A model generated the notes under the pieces. It was not told where the DNA came from and did no database searches. It saw only the letters and a list, made by a program, of their open reading frames with translations. From NCBI RefSeq assembly GCF_002234675.1, contig NC_019865.2:34220112-34284111 (forward strand): DNA of 64,000 bases, given 5' to 3'. This document shows, in pieces, positions 18,843-29,240 of the stretch. A program made the position numbers and the translations under genes. Position 1 is the stretch's first letter. Every line of letters begins with the position of its first letter. The DNA is from Oryzias latipes. Lineage: Eukaryota > Chordata > Actinopteri > Beloniformes > Adrianichthyidae.

Positions 18843-19015
18843 GTCCTCTGTGGCGTTTCCATGTCAGCCGAGAGATGCAGTCTCTCCAGCGTGTTCTGGG
18901 ACTTTCCCAGGGCCTCCGTCCAGTGGAACATGCCCAGACCACTTCCCCAGGAGGCGGTCAGAAGGCATCTGGACCAGATTTTCTTCACCTGGGACAGGAG
19001 CACTCCACCCACCCA
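18843..19015 (-). pseudogene. LINE 3' ORF remnant
   Basis: On the minus strand it matches the C-terminal end of the LINE family at 20713-21500: an LLGKWSGHVPL-like frame, then a G-x-GKVPEHAGE-like segment. These correspond to the closing part of the ORF, just before a WRDYVSRL-type end. It carries frameshifts and is too short to assign to a clade. Confidence 0.5.
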
Positions 19016-19020
19016 GATAT

Positions 19021-19240
19021 CAATCAACCAATCCAACTTTATTTATAAAGCACTTTTCACATAAAAGTATAACACAAAGTGCTTTACACTATCATAAAAA
19101 CAAGCATTAAAATAAAATGTAAAAATAGGGCCCCCCTCCCTGCACCTACACACAACCCCCCACTTCCTTCACACCTCCCACCCCCCTAACTGATGGGGAA
19201 AGATAATGAGAAACAGGCTGAGTATGAACACAAGATGTTG
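19021..19240. repeat. LINE/SINE tail-like repeat
   Basis: It starts CAATCAACCAATCCAACTTT, followed by ATTTATAAAGCACTTTTCAC and AACACAAAGTGCTTTACA. These motifs are common at the 3' ends of fish LINEs and their SINEs. A C-rich stretch follows. Confidence 0.5.
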
Positions 19241-19610
19241 GAAATACTAATAATTGGAACCTCCCTGTCTGTGAACAGCCGCATTACCAGGCAAATGCAG
19301 CATCACAGGCCCCGCTCCACTACAGCTAAGTAGTGATGCAGGTTCCCATCCAGAGCCACAGGGACTGAACAGCAGCCGATCCAGAGGGAGAGGTCCCAAC
19401 TGAGGAGGCACTGGAAATAAAAATGAGAATGAAAAAGAAAACTTATTGATAAGAGCAATAAACAATAAACCATTGAAATAAGGAAAATTAAAATGAGAAT
19501 AACCTTAACAATCTATTGTAAGTTCATAAAACAAGATAAAATAGATAAATAAATAAAAATAAAGAAATAAAGAGAAATAAATAAATAAAGGTAGTAAAAA
19601 ATTATTATTA
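19241..19610. other. Gene-free AT-rich spacer
   Basis: AT-rich sequence with AAATAAATAAA runs near 19545-19590 and a (TTA)n stretch before the L1 fragment. No gene seen. Confidence 0.35.
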
Positions 19611-20148
19611 TTATTTTTTTTTTAAACTTGTCCTGTCCAACAGCTGGGCAGGCAGATGAGAGCTGAGGGCCTCTTGTGTTGGACATATTTTACTTTAACA
19701 ACAGGGGTTATTAATCTTCAGACAAACCAAAGGTATGTCTGAATAAACCCCTTTTGTAATTGAGGCCAAACTTTATTAATTTCAACCATGTTTGAAAATC
19801 TTTGGTGTTGGACCGGACGGAAAAGGAAAGAAGGGAAGAAGAGAGAGGGATGTCAGAAAGAGGGGGGTGGGATAGGAGGGTGATCATAGGAGGGGGGAGG
19901 GGGGTAAAACCATGAAGCAGCATAAAGCAACAAGCTACTGGATGTTTATCATTACGGTAAGGTACAGATAGAATACAAATCTCAAAGGGGCGGGGCCTGT
20001 CCACACACACACTTAAATGTTATAAATACACCTTTTAGCTGCAAAAATGACCACATGTCAACATGTACACAATACAGATAGTGTTCACACACGCATACTT
20101 ATGCCTACTTGCCAACTAGTGCGAGATATTTCATTCATTCACGCAATT
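19611..20148 (-). mobile_element. L1/Tx1 3' UTR fragment
   Basis: It matches 47100-47600 in reverse: AACTTGTCCTGTCCAACAGC, GACAAACCAAAGGTATGTCT and GGGGCGGGGCCTGTCCACAC. The T run on the left is the poly-A end. The copy is 5'-truncated within the 3' UTR and has no coding sequence. Confidence 0.85.
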
Positions 20149-20154
20149 TGGTTC

Positions 20155-20345
20155 TTACTGCCTTTTACGCCTTGAGACGCTTAGGGCAGCAACGAAATCA
20201 TTCCACTTCTGACGGTCGCGGGCCAGGGTGATGATGGTTCCCCAGGTGTGTCCAAATACTTTCAACTCGGTTTCTACTGTTCGGCGCCAGGTGATCTTCG
20301 GCCGTCCATTTTTTTCTTTTTCCATTCTTTCTTTTTTCATTTTTG
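20155..20345 (-). pseudogene. LINE C-terminal fragment (WRRTVETELK type)
   Basis: The minus-strand frame reads NGRPKITWRRTVETELKVFG followed by TWGTIITLARDRQKWND. GRPKxTWRRTVExELK and ARDRxxWxxxV close the ORF of a non-LTR retrotransposon group found in invertebrates and fish. It is inserted between two L1 3' UTR pieces. The clade is not assigned. Confidence 0.55.
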
Positions 20346-20541
20346 TTCCTTTTTCCTTTTGTTAGAGAGGGGGGGGGGGTGATAGTGAGAGGGGGAGGTA
20401 AGACCATGAAGCAGCATAGAGCAGGCAGGTTTACTGGTTGTTTATCATTACGGTACGGTTCAAATGTAGTACAAAAAGGGCGGGGCCTGTCCACACACAC
20501 TCAAATGTTATCAACACACCTGCTAGCTGCAAAAATGTCTT
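20346..20541 (-). mobile_element. L1/Tx1 3' UTR fragment, second copy
   Basis: It shares GACCATGAAGCAGCATAGAG, TTATCATTACGGTACGGTTC and GGGCGGGGCCTGTCCACAC with the other L1 copies. It overlaps the family region already present at 19611-20148, so it comes from a separate insertion or a duplication. Confidence 0.75.
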
Positions 20542-20542
20542 C

Positions 20543-20712
20543 ACAGGAGTATTTCTGTTTACATTAAGCGCCATCTAATGTCAGGGAATGAAATTGCATG
20601 TTCACTCGGCTCATCGTCAGTGAAAATCGCCTGGGTGTGAACACAAAAAACGTGGCGAAAAACGCTGGCGAATAACGCCTGGCGAATATTCGTCCCGGTG
20701 TGTACGGGCCTT
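20543..20712. mobile_element. Harbinger-like element, terminal fragment
   Basis: This is the reverse complement of 9624-9795: it runs from ACAGGAGTATTTCTGTTTAC to GAATATTCGTCCCGGTGTGT and ends ACGGGCCTT. Identity is above 90% by eye. Only one terminus is present, and it abuts the LINE RT fragment. Confidence 0.8.
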
Positions 20713-21500
20713 CAGACCTAGCAGTGTCCCTGGCTTGATTGAGCCAACAGGACAATATCATCTTCAAAGAGCAGAGAGGAAATCCCGTGGTCCCCAAACC
20801 AGACCCCCTCTGGCCCCTGGCTGCACCTAAAATTATGTCCATAAAGATTATGAACAGAACTTGTGATGAAGGGCAGCCCCGCTGGAGTCCAACACGCACT
20901 GGGAACGGGTCTGACTTACTGCCGACTATGCAAACCAAGATCCTTTTTAGGTCATACAGAGACCGAAAAGCCATCAGTGAGGCTCCCCGGACCCCATACT
21001 CCCAGAGCATCCTCCACAAGAAACTGTAGGGAGGCCATTCAAACGCCTTCACCAAATCCACAAAGCACATATAGACTGGATGTCCATGATTACATGAAAT
21101 CTTTCCACCTTTATCCACCTTTGTCATGGTAGGGAGAACATGTCAAAGTAAGGGTGGGGTCATCTAAAATAGCACAAGGGTTAAGAAGGGTGTAAAGCTG
21201 GTCCACTGTTCCACAACCAGGACGAAAACCACCCTTTTGTTCCTGGATCTGAGGTTCGACTATCGGGCGAACTTTCCCTGCCAGTACCCTGGCATAGACT
21301 TTCCCAGGGAGGCTGAGCCCTAGTAGTTGAAACACCTTCCAGTCCCCCTTCTTGAAAAGGGGAAACACCCCCCCCCCCCCCTTTCTGCCAGCCCAGTAGT
21401 ACAGTTCCTGACTGCCACGCAATGCTGCAGCGACGTGTCAGCCAAGACACTTCCACAGCTTCCAGAGACTTGAGGCGCTTGGGGGGGTCTTCATTCAACT
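20713..21500 (-). pseudogene. LINE reverse-transcriptase remnant split by a MITE
   Basis: Minus-strand RT motifs run in order: VFPLFKKGDWKVF, LSLPGKVYARVLAGKVRPIV, GGFRPGCGTVDQLYTLL, then across a MITE fragment MCFVDLVKAFEWPPYSFLW and VGLQRGCPSSQVLFIIFMD. The intact family reads CFVDLEKAFDRVP and GLRQGCPLSP, so the catalytic region is damaged (AFEW for AFDR). Frames shift several times. The family is a common teleost LINE; I am not sure of its clade. Confidence 0.75.
21080..21184 (+). repeat. piggyBac-like MITE, 3' half
   Basis: It begins GTCCATGATTACATGAAATC and ends AAATAGCACAAGGGTTAA. It interrupts the RT frame of the surrounding LINE between QLYTLL and YMCFVDL, and its left half is missing. 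Confidence 0.8.
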
Positions 21501-21507
21501 CCTGGTC

Positions 21508-22150
21508 AGTGTTGGGAGTAACGCCGTTTAGGTATAACAGCGTTACAAACAGTGTTTGAAGTTAGGTAAGGGAGTAATCTAACTAACTACTTTTAACCCC
21601 ACTACATTGCAGTTCTAGTTACTTAGTGTAACGTATGTAGCGCATTAGCATCAGCCTGGAGCGCTTCTTCTTTTTTTCCTCTCAAGCGCTTCACAGCGAG
21701 ACTATCTTCTGTGTGACGTGGGGAGAGGGGTGAGAGTCCAATTCGAGATCATGATTAGCTAGGGAGTTGAGTGGGCGGGTGCATGCTGATGCACTCCTAG
21801 ATGTGCGTGTTCAGCACAGCAGGCAAGATCAAAACAACAGGAAGTTTTAGCGACAAAGATTGCACTTTCAGGCTGGACATGATTTTACTTTACTTGAAAC
21901 TAAAGGAACAAATTTATGTTGTGACCCAATAAAAAGACATTACTGACATCCATCTAGTGGTGTTTAAATCAGTCACCAAGCTCCTGTGCGTGTGCTCCGG
22001 TGACAAAGCAGCACCAATAAAACAAGATAAAATGGATTTTACAGCCAAGTAACTTGCACAGAACTGAGCAGAATTATTGCAAAGTTATGTTGTTGAAATC
22101 ATGCTAGTGCTGACTATGTTGAATCAGAGTCATTTAAAGATCAAGGAGAG
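21508..22150. repeat. hAT-like TAACG-type repeat fragment
   Basis: It opens CAGTGTTGGGAGTAACGCCG and has the alternating GTAAC/GTTAC words typical of a widespread fish hAT MITE. The opposite end and duplication were not found, so the right boundary is a guess. Confidence 0.4.
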
Positions 22151-23055
22151 CCAGACTTTCCCCTCCTGCAGTAATAAGTCCATAATGTACATTGATGACT
22201 GTTACACCCCTTTTTTAAGTCTAGGGGTAATTGAAGGGGCATAACATAAAAAGTAAATTGTTTTGGACAACAAATTTAAATGAACAACACGAAACGAATG
22301 TCTCCATACAAATACAACAAATGTATTTACAAATTAATAAATAACAAACAACAATAACTTAAGGTGAAGCTGAAAGGCTTCAAGGTGAACCAAGGCCAAA
22401 ATAAACAAAACTCCATCTATCTAAGCCCAGATAACCATCTTACCTGAACCCAAAGAAAAGGGAAAACAAATACAAACATTGACCTCCCTGGACTAACATA
22501 ACCAGGAGAAAACAATGGCAGTTCACCTCTACAACTTCACTTTAACAAATTAGACAAAGCAAAACTACAGAGTTGGCCTAAACACAAAACACAAAGAATT
22601 AAAAAGTAAAATGGAGAAGCGTGCCAAGCTGCAGTGGAGACCGTCGCAGCCAAGCTCCCTTCTCACAGGCTGGAGGTCCACAAGGTGCTTTTGAAGGCTG
22701 CCTCCATCAGCTTGGGTCCAAATGAAGGCCACACCCTTTCCAGCACAACACCTGAAATATAATCAGACACACATACATACAAACTTCCACAAAAACACAA
22801 AAGTCCCACTCTGATACAAAAAAAAAAAAAAAAAACCCAGAACAAACAGAATGAACAAAACCAAATACGGCCACAGCCATAACATCCCCCTGCCCAAGAT
22901 AAAACTTCTTTCCAAAGTATTTATCCAAAGTGGAGCACATATACAAAGTGGTAGCTCTCACAGAGTACCACACAAATTCAAGAAGCGTCAAAAACTTAGG
23001 ATGCGCCACACAAACCCTTTGACGGCCACACAAGACCCATCACACAAACGCAGTC
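22151..23055. other. Gene-free stretch
   Basis: AT-rich with TGTTACACCCCTTTTTTAAG at 22200 that could be the start of an old LTR. No partner end was found. A 19-base A run lies near 22819. No coding motif is recognised. Confidence 0.35.
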
Positions 23056-23301
23056 TAAGGCACACCTGTGTAATAATCATGCTGTTCAATCAGCATCTTG
23101 ATATGGCACACGTGTGAGGTGGGATGGATTGTCTTGGCAAAGGAGAAGTGCTCACTATCACAGATTTAGACAGATTTGTGAACAATATTTCAGAGAACTG
23201 CTTATTTTGTGTATGTGGAAAATGTTTCACATCTTTGAGTTCATACCATAAAAAATGGGAGCAATAACAAAAGTGTTGCGTTTATATTTTTGGTCAGTGT
23301 A
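23056..23301. mobile_element. Tc1/mariner-type terminal fragment
   Basis: It ends AAAGTGTTGCGTTTATATTT then TTGGTCAGTGTA, the well-known terminus of an abundant fish Tc1-like family. Upstream lie CTTGATATGGCACACGTGTG and the GGATGGATTG stretch typical of the same repeat. The other terminus is absent. Confidence 0.65.
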
Positions 23302-23362
23302 TTTAGCAGAAAACAAACATTAACATGTTTTAGCTCTCAACAAACATTTATGTTCAAAACAC

Positions 23363-23554
23363 TTGACCCCACCCTTCCATTGACGTGTTCTCCCTACCAC
23401 GACAAAGGTGGATAAAGGTGGAAAGATTTCATGTAATCCATGGACACCAGTGAAGATCACAAATCATTGGAGAAAAAAAGGTTCAGAGCACTGTCTAGTG
23501 GGTCTAGATGACCCACCTCCCAATGTTAAAGTGCCTAGGATAGTACAAGGGTTA
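23363..23554 (-). repeat. piggyBac-like MITE, nearly full copy
   Basis: It runs from TGACCCCACCCTTCCATTGA to TAGGATAGTACAAGGGTTAA. The first 20 bases of the left end are missing and the right terminus has one substitution (TAGTAC). Confidence 0.88.
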
Positions 23555-23639
23555 AATGAAACATTGCTTGTGACAGAACAATACAAACTAACAGTCTTTA
23601 GGTTGGTGGGAGGTTGGCTCCAGTGTTTGGGTTAGGTGT

Positions 23640-23838
23640 CTAAATGTGTGTGTGAATATGTGAATGGGTTTGTGACTGTAAAGCGCTTTGAAGAAGGTAG
23701 AGAAAGCACTATACAAGTATACATCATTTACCATAAACAGCTCTTTTTTTATTTATTTATTTTGATTTATGTATTTTGTAACCCTTGTGCTATCCTAGGC
23801 ACTGTAAAGCGCTATATAAGTATACGCCATTTACCATA
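23640..23838 (+). repeat. SINE tails with a MITE stub
   Basis: Two tails of the GACTGTAAAGCGCTTTG / AGTATACATCATTTACCAT type lie at 23640-23735 and 23806-23838. Between them, 23778-23805 is a 28-bp stub of the MITE end (GTAACCCTTGTGCTATCC). The second tail begins exactly where the MITE stub stops. Confidence 0.6.
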
Positions 23839-23879
23839 CCCCATGTCACTAAAATTTTGAATGTACTTAGAGAGTTAGT

Positions 23880-24388
23880 TCACCATGCCAAGAAAGCGTT
23901 GTAGTGAGGCAACATCTGTGTCATGTTGGTGATAGCAGCAGTCGCAGCGGGGTCAGCCTTGTGGCCTTTGCTCGTAAAGATGTGACCGACATAGCAGACT
24001 TCATTTGGGCGAAATCTGCATTTAGTTGGATTCAGTCTAAGATTTATTTCTCTCGCTAGCTTGAGCACCTTTTCTAAGTTGACATCATGTTCTGTAGTGT
24101 TGCGGCCCCCAACAACGATGTTATCTACGATCACTGAACATGGAAAACCTGCAAAGAGCTGTTCCATAGTTCTTTGGAACACTTCACTGGTAGAGTTAAT
24201 ATTCAAACGGCATCCGTATGAACATGTAACGTCCAAATGGTGTGCTGAACGTCGTCTACATCTAGGACTTCTTGTCTAATTTTGATCTGCCAGAAAGAGT
24301 TCTTTGCATCCAGTACAGAAACTACTGTTGCACCTGCCATTTGGGCAACAATTTCCTCAACACTGCGCATAGGATAGTGGGATCTTTG
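23880..24388 (-). pseudogene. Ty3/gypsy reverse-transcriptase fragment
   Basis: The minus strand reads YPMRSVEEIVAQMAGATVVS, VLDAKNSFWQIKI, then after a frameshift near 24230 YGCRLNINSTSEVFQRTMEQ, SVIVDNIVVGG and LRLNPTKCRFRPNEVCYVGH. The order fits gypsy RT blocks. The catalytic motif is VDN in place of VDD, so it is inactive. A MITE abuts its upstream edge. Confidence 0.82.
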
Positions 24389-24582
24389 TAACCCTTGTGC
24401 TATCCTAGGCACTTTAACATTGGGAGTTGGGTCATCTAGACCCACTAAACAGTGCTCTGAAGCTTTTTTCTTCTATGATTTGTGATCTTCACTGGTGTCC
24501 ATGATTACATGAAATCTTTCCACCTTTATCCACCTTTGCCATGGTAGGGAGAACACGTCCATCGAAGGGTAGGGTCATCTAT
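24389..24582 (+). repeat. piggyBac-like MITE, 3'-truncated copy
   Basis: It starts TAACCCTTGTGCTATCC and follows the family to GTAGGGTCATCTA, missing the final 15-20 bases. Confidence 0.88.
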
Positions 24583-24951
24583 CATGCTGCTTCATCAGTG
24601 CAGGAATGTGCTGGGATGTGTGGGCGACAGGAGGATTTGCACAGGATGAACTGAGAAAAGATTTAGCAGCACATCTGAGGACAGAAGAGGAGGATGGGAC
24701 ACTAGTCTATTAACATGTGCTTTTAACAATACACATGAAATAAAATTAATAAATAAAAACTAGAGATAAATGCACGATGTAGACTATACATTATATATAT
24801 TATATATAATATAATATTCAATGTACTTTTTCTGATATGCAAATGATAAAAGTCATTCATTTATAATTTCAATATTATTGTCATTAAAGTGACTCAGTAA
24901 ACTGCAGTTAATATAGCCTGTGGGAATGTTATGTATAATGACATAATGACT
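24583..24951. other. Gene-free AT-rich spacer
   Basis: Contains a TATATA-rich stretch at 24788-24816. No gene or element recognised. Confidence 0.35.
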
Positions 24952-26040
24952 TTAACCCTTGTGCTATCTTAGATGACCCCCCCCCCTTCCATTGACGTGT
25001 TCTCCCTACCATGACAAAGGTGGATAAAGGTGGAAAGATTTCATGTAATCCATGGACACCAGTGAAGATCACAAATCATTGAAGAAAAAAGGTTCAGAGC
25101 ACTGTCTAGTGGGTCTAGATCAGTGTTTTTCAACCTTTTCTGAGCCACGGCACACTTTAACCTTAAAAAAAATCCCGCGGCACACCAGCATCCCAAAAAA
25201 AAAAAAGGAGAAACTCATGGTCTGTATTGATCTACAGTACCTCCACAATCTCACATGCATTTTTGAGATAATTGTGTCAGAAAAAGCTGGAAACTGCAGC
25301 TGTTTTTTTTTTCTAAAAAATGCGATAAAAGTTAAGTTAGAAGATTTAAAAACAGATTGATGTGTGTTCGTTGTTTCAAGACGTTTAACAACAGATCTCC
25401 TTGTGCGCTGTCAATCTCATGACCCAATGCATCATGGGAGATGTAGTGCATAAAACGGCTGGAGATCGGTTTTCGGAGCTTCAGTGTTTTGTTCACTTGT
25501 TCCACGGTCTGATACCGGATTCTGTGCAAAGCTACACCGCTAAAGACGAGCTTTAGCTGCTATTTTTGTTAGAACTGAGCGACTTTACGAGCTAAATCGG
25601 GACAAGGAAGTGAAGACTTTAACCACTTCTAATTGGTCAGACTGATGACATGTGATTAAGCTCCCCAAGAATGATTGGTGGAGACAGTTAAAGGGACGGG
25701 ACTTTTCCAAAATACAGCCGAAGGTGCAGCTGAATCGCGGTACTGTACAGTCATTCTTATCAAAATGTCTTTAATAAAATAAAATAAATGTAAAGAAAAT
25801 GTATTTTACATCTTTTATATTCCTAACTCCTCAGTGTTTTATCAGGGCCTTTTTGGATGAACAGAGAGCTGAAATCCTGGAGATGGGAAATGTTTTTAGA
25901 TCAGTTAATGAGGACAATTTCCCACGGCACACTTGACCATCTCCCACGGCATACTAGTGTGCCGCGGCACACTGGTTGAAAAACACTGGTCTAGATGACC
26001 CAACTCCCAACGTTAAAGTGCCTAGGATAGCACAAGGGTT
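24952..26040 (-). repeat. piggyBac-like MITE split by a hAT element
   Basis: The MITE lies at 24952-25120 and 25989-26040. It starts TTAACCCTTGTGCTATCTTA and ends TAGGATAGCACAAGGGTT. The hAT inserted in the GTCTAGAT word and duplicated it. Confidence 0.9.
25121..25988. mobile_element. 868-bp hAT (Charlie-like) non-autonomous element
   Basis: It starts CAGTGTTTTTCAACCTTTTC and ends ACTGGTTGAAAAACACTG. The 8-bp duplication GTCTAGAT is at 25113-25120 and 25989-25996. The CACGGCACAC words near both ends match a known hAT-Charlie group. No transposase frame is present. Confidence 0.9.
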
Positions 26041-26263
26041 CCAGCGATTCAGGAGCCGGTGGGAATAGCTGTGAAATCCTTAGCAGCCAGTAAGGAAGCT
26101 GGCGTGCTCTTCATCTGCACTCCTCTTCTCCCCCCGCAGCACCTCCTTTGAGCACAAAAGTCTCATACAAACCAGAGGAGTCACATGACTGAAAAATATC
26201 TGCGAATAGGTGAAACCGCTAATATTGAAACACAAATAAGCGGGGGAAGACTGTTTAAGGGGG
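26041..26263. other. Spacer before the L1 nest
   Basis: No recognised element. The AAGCGGGGGAAGAC / AAGGGGGAAGAC words near the end may relate to the L1 insertion boundary. Confidence 0.3.
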
Positions 26264-26517
26264 AAGACAAACATGGAATAAATAACTTCTTGGAATATCA
26301 GCAACTTAAATCTGTTATTACTAAAAAGTTTAAAACAGACACAACGATTTAAAGCTACCAGATGTAGTTACCACTCTGATTAATTTCTCAATGAATAAAA
26401 TTCTTTCCAAAATACACAAACTTTTATGTAATTTAGATAATAATATTACGCTTCCGACAACAAAATGGAATGCGGATTTGAGCATCAGCACAGATGAAAG
26501 CTTCTGGTCAGAACTTT
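26264..26517 (+). mobile_element. Outer L1/Tx1 copy (level 0), 5' part
   Basis: This is the C-terminal part of L1 ORF2 on the plus strand, matching 44191-44445: GACAAACATGGAATAAATAA, AAGCTACCAGATGTAGTTAC and ATTTGAGCATCAGCACAGAT. It stops at TTCTGGTCAGAACTTT (26502-26517), which recurs at 50190-50205 where the same element resumes. A small deletion breaks the frame near 26332. Confidence 0.88.
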
Positions 26518-29240
26518 TTTTTTTTTTAACTTGTCCTGTCCAATAGCTGGGCAGGCAGATGAGAGCTGAGGGCCTCTTGTGTTGGACATATTTTACTTTA
26601 ACAACAGGGGTTGTTAATCTTCAGACAAACCAAAGGTATGTCTGAATAAACCCCTTTTGTAATCGAGGCCAAACTTTATTAATTTCGATCATGTTTGAAA
26701 ATCTTTGGTGTTGGACCGGACGGAAAAGGAAAGGAGGATGTTAGAGAGGGGGGAGGGGGTAGGAGGGTGATAGTAGGAGGGGGGGGGGGATAAGACCATG
26801 AAGCAGCATAGAGCAGCAAATTTACTGGTTATTTATCATTACGGTAAGGTTCAAATGTAGTACAAAAAGGGCGGGGCCTGTCCACACACACCTGCTAGCT
26901 GCAAAAAATGTCCACATGTCAACATGTACACAAAACAGATAGTGTTCACACGCATACTTATGCCTTTAAATCAATTAGTGTGAGATATTTCATTCTTTCA
27001 ATCATGCAAACTATTAGTGCAAAGGTGAGCTAACACCTGTGCTCAGGTGAGTGTTCATGTTCTTCTAAAATGGATGGTGGAATGTGAAAAGAAGGAGGGG
27101 GAGTGCCCAGCCACCCCCACACCAAGACCCCCGCCGCGGCAGCAGTCGCAGCCGGAACCCCCCAACGCCACACGGCAGCAGGCAGGGAACAACCACCCCC
27201 CGGGCGACCAAATCCGCCACCCAGGCTAGGGCCAGCAGGACCGCCGCGAGGCCCCCAGAGCCAGAGAGCAGGGAGGCATGGGGGTAAAAAGAGCGCTACC
27301 CCAGCCCAACCAGGAGAGCAGCCCCCCCGCCGCGCTGGAAGAGCCCAACGCAGGGCCCCACCCGAAAAGGGCACCCACAGCCCCAGACGAGCACCCCATT
27401 ACCACCCAGGAGTTCTGGGCATCCCCCCGCCCCAACCCCAGGTACGAGCCAGGACCACCCAAGGGAGACCCGTCCGCACTCCAGGCAGCCACCCACCCGG
27501 CCCACGGTTGGTCCAGGGAGGAGCAAGGCAGGGGCCAGCCGCCCCCGCCCGGGAGGGGAGCACCCCGGGGGAAAAAAAGGGGCCCACAAAGGGTGTTGTA
27601 AACAGGGCCCGACCAGGCTCTGCCACAGTTGGAAATTTGGCAGGACCCAGCGCCCAGGGGCAAGGACCAGAACCCACCCCCCAGGGACACGGACACCCCC
27701 GGCTCAGGTGTAATGTGAACCCCCCCCGCGAGGGGAGAGAGCACCGCCGGGCCCAGGAAACCGGCACCCAGGGGACACAACCGTCGTTGCCAAGGGCCCC
27801 GTACCCCCCACCAGGGAATGGGTAGGGGACAGATGGTCCTAGGTCCCACCGTCCTTGCAAAATGTGTGTGCATGTATGTGTGTTTGTCTGGGTGTTTGTG
27901 TGCATGTGTGTGTGTTTATGTTGGAATGTATATTTTGAGGGGGGAAGGGCGTGTGTACTAAGGGGGGTGCAGTTAAAATTGGCGGGTAGGGCACTGAGGG
28001 AACATCTCCTGATTACTCACAGTGATGTCCCCTCACCCTCCCCACCAAGGGGCCCTAAATGTCGTAGGTGCAGTTAAAATTGGCGGAAAAGAGGACATCT
28101 GCTGCTTGCTGGCAGTGATGTCCAAGCACCCCCCCTACCAAGGGTCCTACATGTCTAAGGTTCAAATAAAACCGAATGAGCCCCACTCCATACGGCATCC
28201 ATGGGAGGGGGACCACCGCCAAGTAGCTCCCCCCACAAAGCGCATCGCAGGCTAAACCCCCCACCCCTTCACCCTAATATGAGGTTATATGAGGAAGGGG
28301 GTAAGTTGGGGACAGCTGGTAGACTGTTCCCCGGTGGTCAAACAGTCATCCCCCAGCCCCCCCCAGCATAGGGCCCAGGTCCCCCCCAGCCCAGGGGTCC
28401 CACTCCCTGAGCAGTAGCACCACCCACCCCACACAGAAAGAGAGGAGCCAAAAAGCAGCAAGCCCAGGCCCCCACCCCCAAGCGCCGGCCCTAAAAGAGC
28501 TCTGGTCAGGCTTGGACGGGACCGATGCAGCCAACCTGCCGGGGAAACAGCCGATTGCCTCAGCGGAGACTCCGTACCATCAACCCCCCAAGGTCCCGTA
28601 CCAATAGTGGGCCCCCCCTCCCCCCCAAAACGCTCCCCCACAGGACAAGGCCGACAAGCCCCCCTCCCCACCCCACCCAAGACCCCGAAGCGGATGACAC
28701 CCAGAGGGGGTCCCAAGAGGATTGTCCCGTCTCGTCCCAGAGCCAGGGAAGGGCTGATCCCCCGCCAACCAACCCCACACCCCAAAGGGACTACCCCCAC
28801 AAGCCAAGCCAGACCACATCTCCACATCCCCCCACCACGCACCCCCACACCCAAGCCCAGAGGTCCACGCAGCGGCCCAGCCCACCCCACCCAGGCACCG
28901 GACCCGACCCCCCGACCAACGGAGGCCCCAACGCCCCCCGCCGGGCACCGGAGGCCCCGACCCCCACCCTGAACCACGGCAGAAGGGCAAAGAGCAGCGA
29001 CCGACCAGGTCCCCCACCCCATAAGTCATGGAGTTAGCTATGGGAGACTAGAGAGACTGAATTCTTTCAAAGTTACTTGAACTTTAGGCTGACATTTTTT
29101 CCAAGCAGATTTCTGTGTTGACTTATATTAATATTTTTCTTGTTTTTCCAACTTATTAAAATAGTTTTTTAGCAACACAAAGAGTTATGAAAATGATAGA
29201 TACTAATCCTCCTTCTATATCGATGGCACTCATGTCACCA

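Noticed and set aside
20155-20340. GRPK-WRRTVE peptide as a possible host DNA-binding exon
   Set aside because: The motif is the standard C-terminus of a LINE ORF and there are no splice sites around it.
27030-29037. Many long open frames on both strands (up to 245 codons) rich in Pro, Gly and Arg
   Set aside because: They lie in the GC-rich 3' UTR of L1 copy B. Stop codons are rare at this composition, the frames overlap in all phases, and none has a domain motif.
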